Assembly: GCA_021604145.1 (NCBI GenBank)
Contig: BQIX01000001.1
Span: 186,001 to 250,000 of the forward strand
Reading direction: 5' to 3'
DNA from: Nitrospirales bacterium
GTDB lineage: Bacteria; Nitrospirota; Nitrospiria; Nitrospirales; UBA8639
Length of the DNA: 64,000 nt
Shown here: in pieces, positions 61,494 through 64,000 of the stretch
Position numbering within the stretch: position 1 is the stretch's first letter
Layout: every line of letters begins with the position of its first letter
Notes under the pieces: model-generated
What the model was told of the DNA's origin: nothing
Seen by the model: the letters and a program-made list of their open reading frames with translations, nothing else
Database searches by the model: none
Translations under genes and position numbers: made by a program

Positions 61494-62882
61494 ATGAAAA
61501 ACAATTTGACGTTTCCTGACGGATTTCTCTGGGGTGCTGCCACATCGGCATACCAAATTGAAGGAGCTCCACTGGCAGATGGTGCAGGCCCAAGTATATG
61601 GCAGCGTTTTGCCCACACACCAGGAAATACTGTGAATGGTGATACCGGCGACGTAGCCTGCGATCATTACCATCGATGGCGTGAGGACATTGCGCTCATG
61701 AAAGATCTAGGGTTACAGGCCTATCGATTTTCTGTGGCCTGGGCCCGTATTTTTCCTGAAGGCAAGGGACGCCGGAATGAGAAAGGTTTGGATTTTTACG
61801 AAAAACTGGTTGACGGCCTTCTGGAAGCAGGTATTGAACCTCTCGTAACGTTGTATCACTGGGATTTGCCGGCAGCGTTGGAAGATCGAGGGGGATGGCT
61901 CAATCCAGACATTGCGTACTGGTTTGCAGACTATGGAGAAACCATGTATCAGCGGCTGGATGGACGGGTAAAAAAATGGACGACACTCAATGAACCATGG
62001 GTGGTCACTGACGGCGGCTACTTGTATGGCGCACTAGCCCCAGGGCATTCCTGTCACTATGAAACGCCCGTTGCCGCGCATAATCTTATGCGCGCTCATG
62101 GTGCGGCTGTTCAAGCTTATCGAACTGTCGGGGCACATGAAATCGGCCTTGTCGTCAATATCGAGCCGAAGTATCCGGCTTCAGAGAATCCCAAAGATCT
62201 AGCGGCCACCAACCGCGCAGATGCGTATATGAACAGGCAGTTTCTTGATCCTGCACTTCTGGGATCCTATCCGGAGGAAATGAAGGAGATATTCGGTGAC
62301 GCCTGGCCTGAATGGCCCGCTGAAGATTTCGACCTTATTCGTCAGAAGATTGATTTTATTGGGCTGAATTATTACACCCGTGCCGTAACCTGTGATAAGC
62401 CGGACGCCTTACCAGTCAGGGCCGGAACCATTCGACAACCCCATAAGACCTACACCGAAACAGGGTGGGAGGTTTATCCAGACGGCCTGTCCGATACGCT
62501 GCTGTGGCTCAAGAAGCGTTATGGGGAGATGCCGCTGTATATCACCGAGAATGGCTCGGCATTTTTTGATCCACCGAAAGCGATGAATGGCCGTGTCATT
62601 GATCCATTACGGATGGATTATCTGAATCAGCATCTGTGCGCAATCCGAGCAGCGATTGCGAAAGGCGTAGATGTACGAGGATATATGGCTTGGTCACTCA
62701 TGGACAACTATGAATGGTCTCTTGGGTACGCCAAGCGATTTGGGATAGTTCATGTTGATTTTGAGACCCTTGAACGAACACCAAAGGATACGGCTCGTTA
62801 CTATTCGGAAATTATCAAATCCAATGGTTCGATTCTGGACGAACCGTTTCTGCCTCTCGCTGGGCATACGCGTCATGGCTAG
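61494..62882 (+). CDS. GH1 family beta-glucosidase
   Basis: 462 residues, the family's usual size. The catalytic acid/base is in TLNEPWVV (about residue 165) and the nucleophile in YITENGSAF (about residue 349). The N-terminal FPDGFLWGAATSAYQIEG and the ending MAWSLMDNYEWSLGYAKRFG are standard. There is no signal peptide, so it hydrolyses imported beta-glucosides such as cellobiose or glucan fragments in the cytosol. Its last 8 bases overlap the ATPase gene. Confidence 0.95.
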   Translation: MKNNLTFPDGFLWGAATSAYQIEGAPLADGAGPSIWQRFAHTPGNTVNGDTGDVACDHYHRWREDIALMKDLGLQAYRFSVAWARIFPEGKGRRNEKGLDFYEKLVDGLLEAGIEPLVTLYHWDLPAALEDRGGWLNPDIAYWFADYGETMYQRLDGRVKKWTTLNEPWVVTDGGYLYGALAPGHSCHYETPVAAHNLMRAHGAAVQAYRTVGAHEIGLVVNIEPKYPASENPKDLAATNRADAYMNRQFLDPALLGSYPEEMKEIFGDAWPEWPAEDFDLIRQKIDFIGLNYYTRAVTCDKPDALPVRAGTIRQPHKTYTETGWEVYPDGLSDTLLWLKKRYGEMPLYITENGSAFFDPPKAMNGRVIDPLRMDYLNQHLCAIRAAIAKGVDVRGYMAWSLMDNYEWSLGYAKRFGIVHVDFETLERTPKDTARYYSEIIKSNGSILDEPFLPLAGHTRHG

Positions 62883-63957
62883 TTTGACCCTGAAAAATAT
62901 TCACAAGAGCTTTGGGAACACCGCCGTATTATCCGGCATTGATCTGGCTGTCGAAGATGGTGAGTTTGCCGTGATTGTCGGCCCTTCGGGCTGCGGAAAG
63001 TCCACCTTGTTGCGTACGGTTGCGGGTCTTGAAGATATTGATGCAGGAACAATCACCATCGGAGAAAAAGATGTCACAAGGCTTCCGCCTTCGAAGCGTG
63101 GGATTGCGATGGTGTTCCAATCATATGCTTTGTATCCGCATATGACTGTCTATGAAAACATGAGTTTCGGAATGAAAATTGCCGGAGCACCTGCGGGAGA
63201 AATTGATCAGGCTGTGCGCGCTGCGGCCGATACACTTGGCCTGACAGCATTGCTTGATCGTAAACCAAAAGAACTTTCCGGTGGTCAGCGACAACGTGCA
63301 GCCATTGGCAGGGCAACAGTCAGACGCCCGAGCATATTTCTGTTTGATGAACCTCTGTCAAACTTGGATGCCTCCTTACGTGTGAAGATGCGTCATGAAT
63401 TTGCACGACTGCATGATACGCTTGAGACAACCATGGTTTATGTCACGCATGACCAGGTAGAGGCCATGACACTGGCAGATCGTATCGTCGTTCTGAAGGA
63501 TGGTCGTATTGAACAGACGGGTTCGCCGCACGAACTGTACAATCATCCTGTCAACCGTTTTGTGGCTGGCTTTATTGGCTCTCCAGCCATGAACTTCCTA
63601 GCCGGATCGGTAGTAGAAAGCCGGTCGGATAACATCATTGTTCGACTTAAGAGCGGCGCGACGATTCAAGTGCCTGCCCGTTCTCGAGAACTTTCTCCTG
63701 ATTCTCTGGTCACGCTTGGTATTCGTCCTGAGCATGTGTCGACAGAAGGCAATCACAATTTTGTAAAGACAGAGGTCATGCTCGTAGAACCACTCGGAAG
63801 TCATTCCTATGTCTATCTGGATACGCCAGATACCGATGAGCCACTGATCTTTCGGGGGTCCGGTAATTTTCGTGCCACGAAAGGAGACAGACTGACGGTG
63901 TCTATTTCGGCAGACCACTGCCATCTATTCGAGAATGACGGCAAGGTGCTTCGGTAA
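62875..63957 (+). CDS. Sugar ABC transporter ATP-binding protein (MalK/UgpC type)
   Basis: 360 residues from ATG 62875, where MASLTLKNIHKSFG begins the ABC domain; upstream in-frame starts lie inside the GH1 gene. Walker A GPSGCGKSTLLRTVAG, Q-loop VFQSYALYPHMTVYENMSFG, signature LSGGQRQRAAIGRA, Walker B IFLFDEPLSNLD and H-loop YVTHDQVEA are intact. The C-terminal TOBE/MalK regulatory domain is present (VTLGIRPEHVS). It powers the preceding permeases. A ribosome site (AAAGGAGAAC) at the window edge suggests another operon gene beyond 64000. Confidence 0.95.
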   Translation: MASLTLKNIHKSFGNTAVLSGIDLAVEDGEFAVIVGPSGCGKSTLLRTVAGLEDIDAGTITIGEKDVTRLPPSKRGIAMVFQSYALYPHMTVYENMSFGMKIAGAPAGEIDQAVRAAADTLGLTALLDRKPKELSGGQRQRAAIGRATVRRPSIFLFDEPLSNLDASLRVKMRHEFARLHDTLETTMVYVTHDQVEAMTLADRIVVLKDGRIEQTGSPHELYNHPVNRFVAGFIGSPAMNFLAGSVVESRSDNIIVRLKSGATIQVPARSRELSPDSLVTLGIRPEHVSTEGNHNFVKTEVMLVEPLGSHSYVYLDTPDTDEPLIFRGSGNFRATKGDRLTVSISADHCHLFENDGKVLR

Positions 63958-64000
63958 ACTCTTTCGAATCCATCACGGGAAGCCAAAGGAGAACATTGAT

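Overview
The window looks like a chromosomal segment of a chemolithoautotroph, most likely a member of Nitrospirota related to Nitrospira. This is inferred from gene content: a 2-oxoacid:ferredoxin oxidoreductase, a group 3b-type [NiFe] hydrogenase, many small c-type cytochromes, a run of universal stress proteins (Usp) and MdoG/MdoH. There is no rRNA, tRNA or marker gene to prove it. Base composition is about half GC, with AT-richer stretches around 9.4-12.5 kb and 54-55.2 kb.

Layout. 0-7.7 kb: end of an acetoacetyl-CoA synthetase, a haem-oxygenase-fold protein, and an operon for a three-subunit oxidoreductase (gamma, alpha, beta) plus a GltD-like flavoprotein fused to a ferredoxin domain, followed by a Usp. 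7.6-9.4 kb: two near-identical tiny membrane proteins around a MITE-like element and a membrane protein, then a Phd antitoxin with a frameshifted RelE toxin. 9.4-12.5 kb: a SIR2-HerA two-gene defence module with a tandem repeat after it. 12.5-17.3 kb: an unknown secreted protein, an integrase relic, HxlR/pirin/isochorismatase genes, a MarR relic and a VOC protein. 17.4-32.5 kb: a long minus-strand stress and energy cluster: hsp20, cytochrome c, cupredoxin, Usp, an unknown protein, hydrogenase beta, a CoA-disulfide-reductase-like protein with rhodanese domain, two cytochromes c, and hydrogenase gamma, delta and alpha. 32.9-36.7 kb: an NtrC-type regulator and PAS histidine kinase, with a four-helix-bundle gene inserted between them. 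36.8-42.7 kb: cation transporters, a decayed Usp, a redox/CcdA fusion and a macro-domain/Usp pair. 42.7-49.3 kb: a gene graveyard (toxin-antitoxin, Suf, helix-hairpin-helix and pentapeptide relics) with a few intact genes. 50.0-54.0 kb: mdoG/mdoH glucan synthesis. 55.2-64 kb: a sugar ABC transporter with two glycoside hydrolases.

How it works together. The most interesting signal is not a gene. Sigma-54-type -24/-12 promoters stand before hsp20 (31143-31158), a Usp (32561-32576), the decayed Usp (39502-39517), the redox/CcdA gene (39746-39761) and the macro-domain/Usp pair (41120-41135), with a weaker one before the tetrahaem cytochrome. All lie near an NtrC-family sigma-54 activator and its soluble PAS kinase. 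I infer a locally encoded sigma-54 stress regulon linking Usp proteins, Hsp20, hydrogenase and cytochromes, similar in gene content to the mycobacterial DosR dormancy regulon but using different regulators. The window also carries many broken genes and dispersed palindromic repeats, so it is an active accessory zone.
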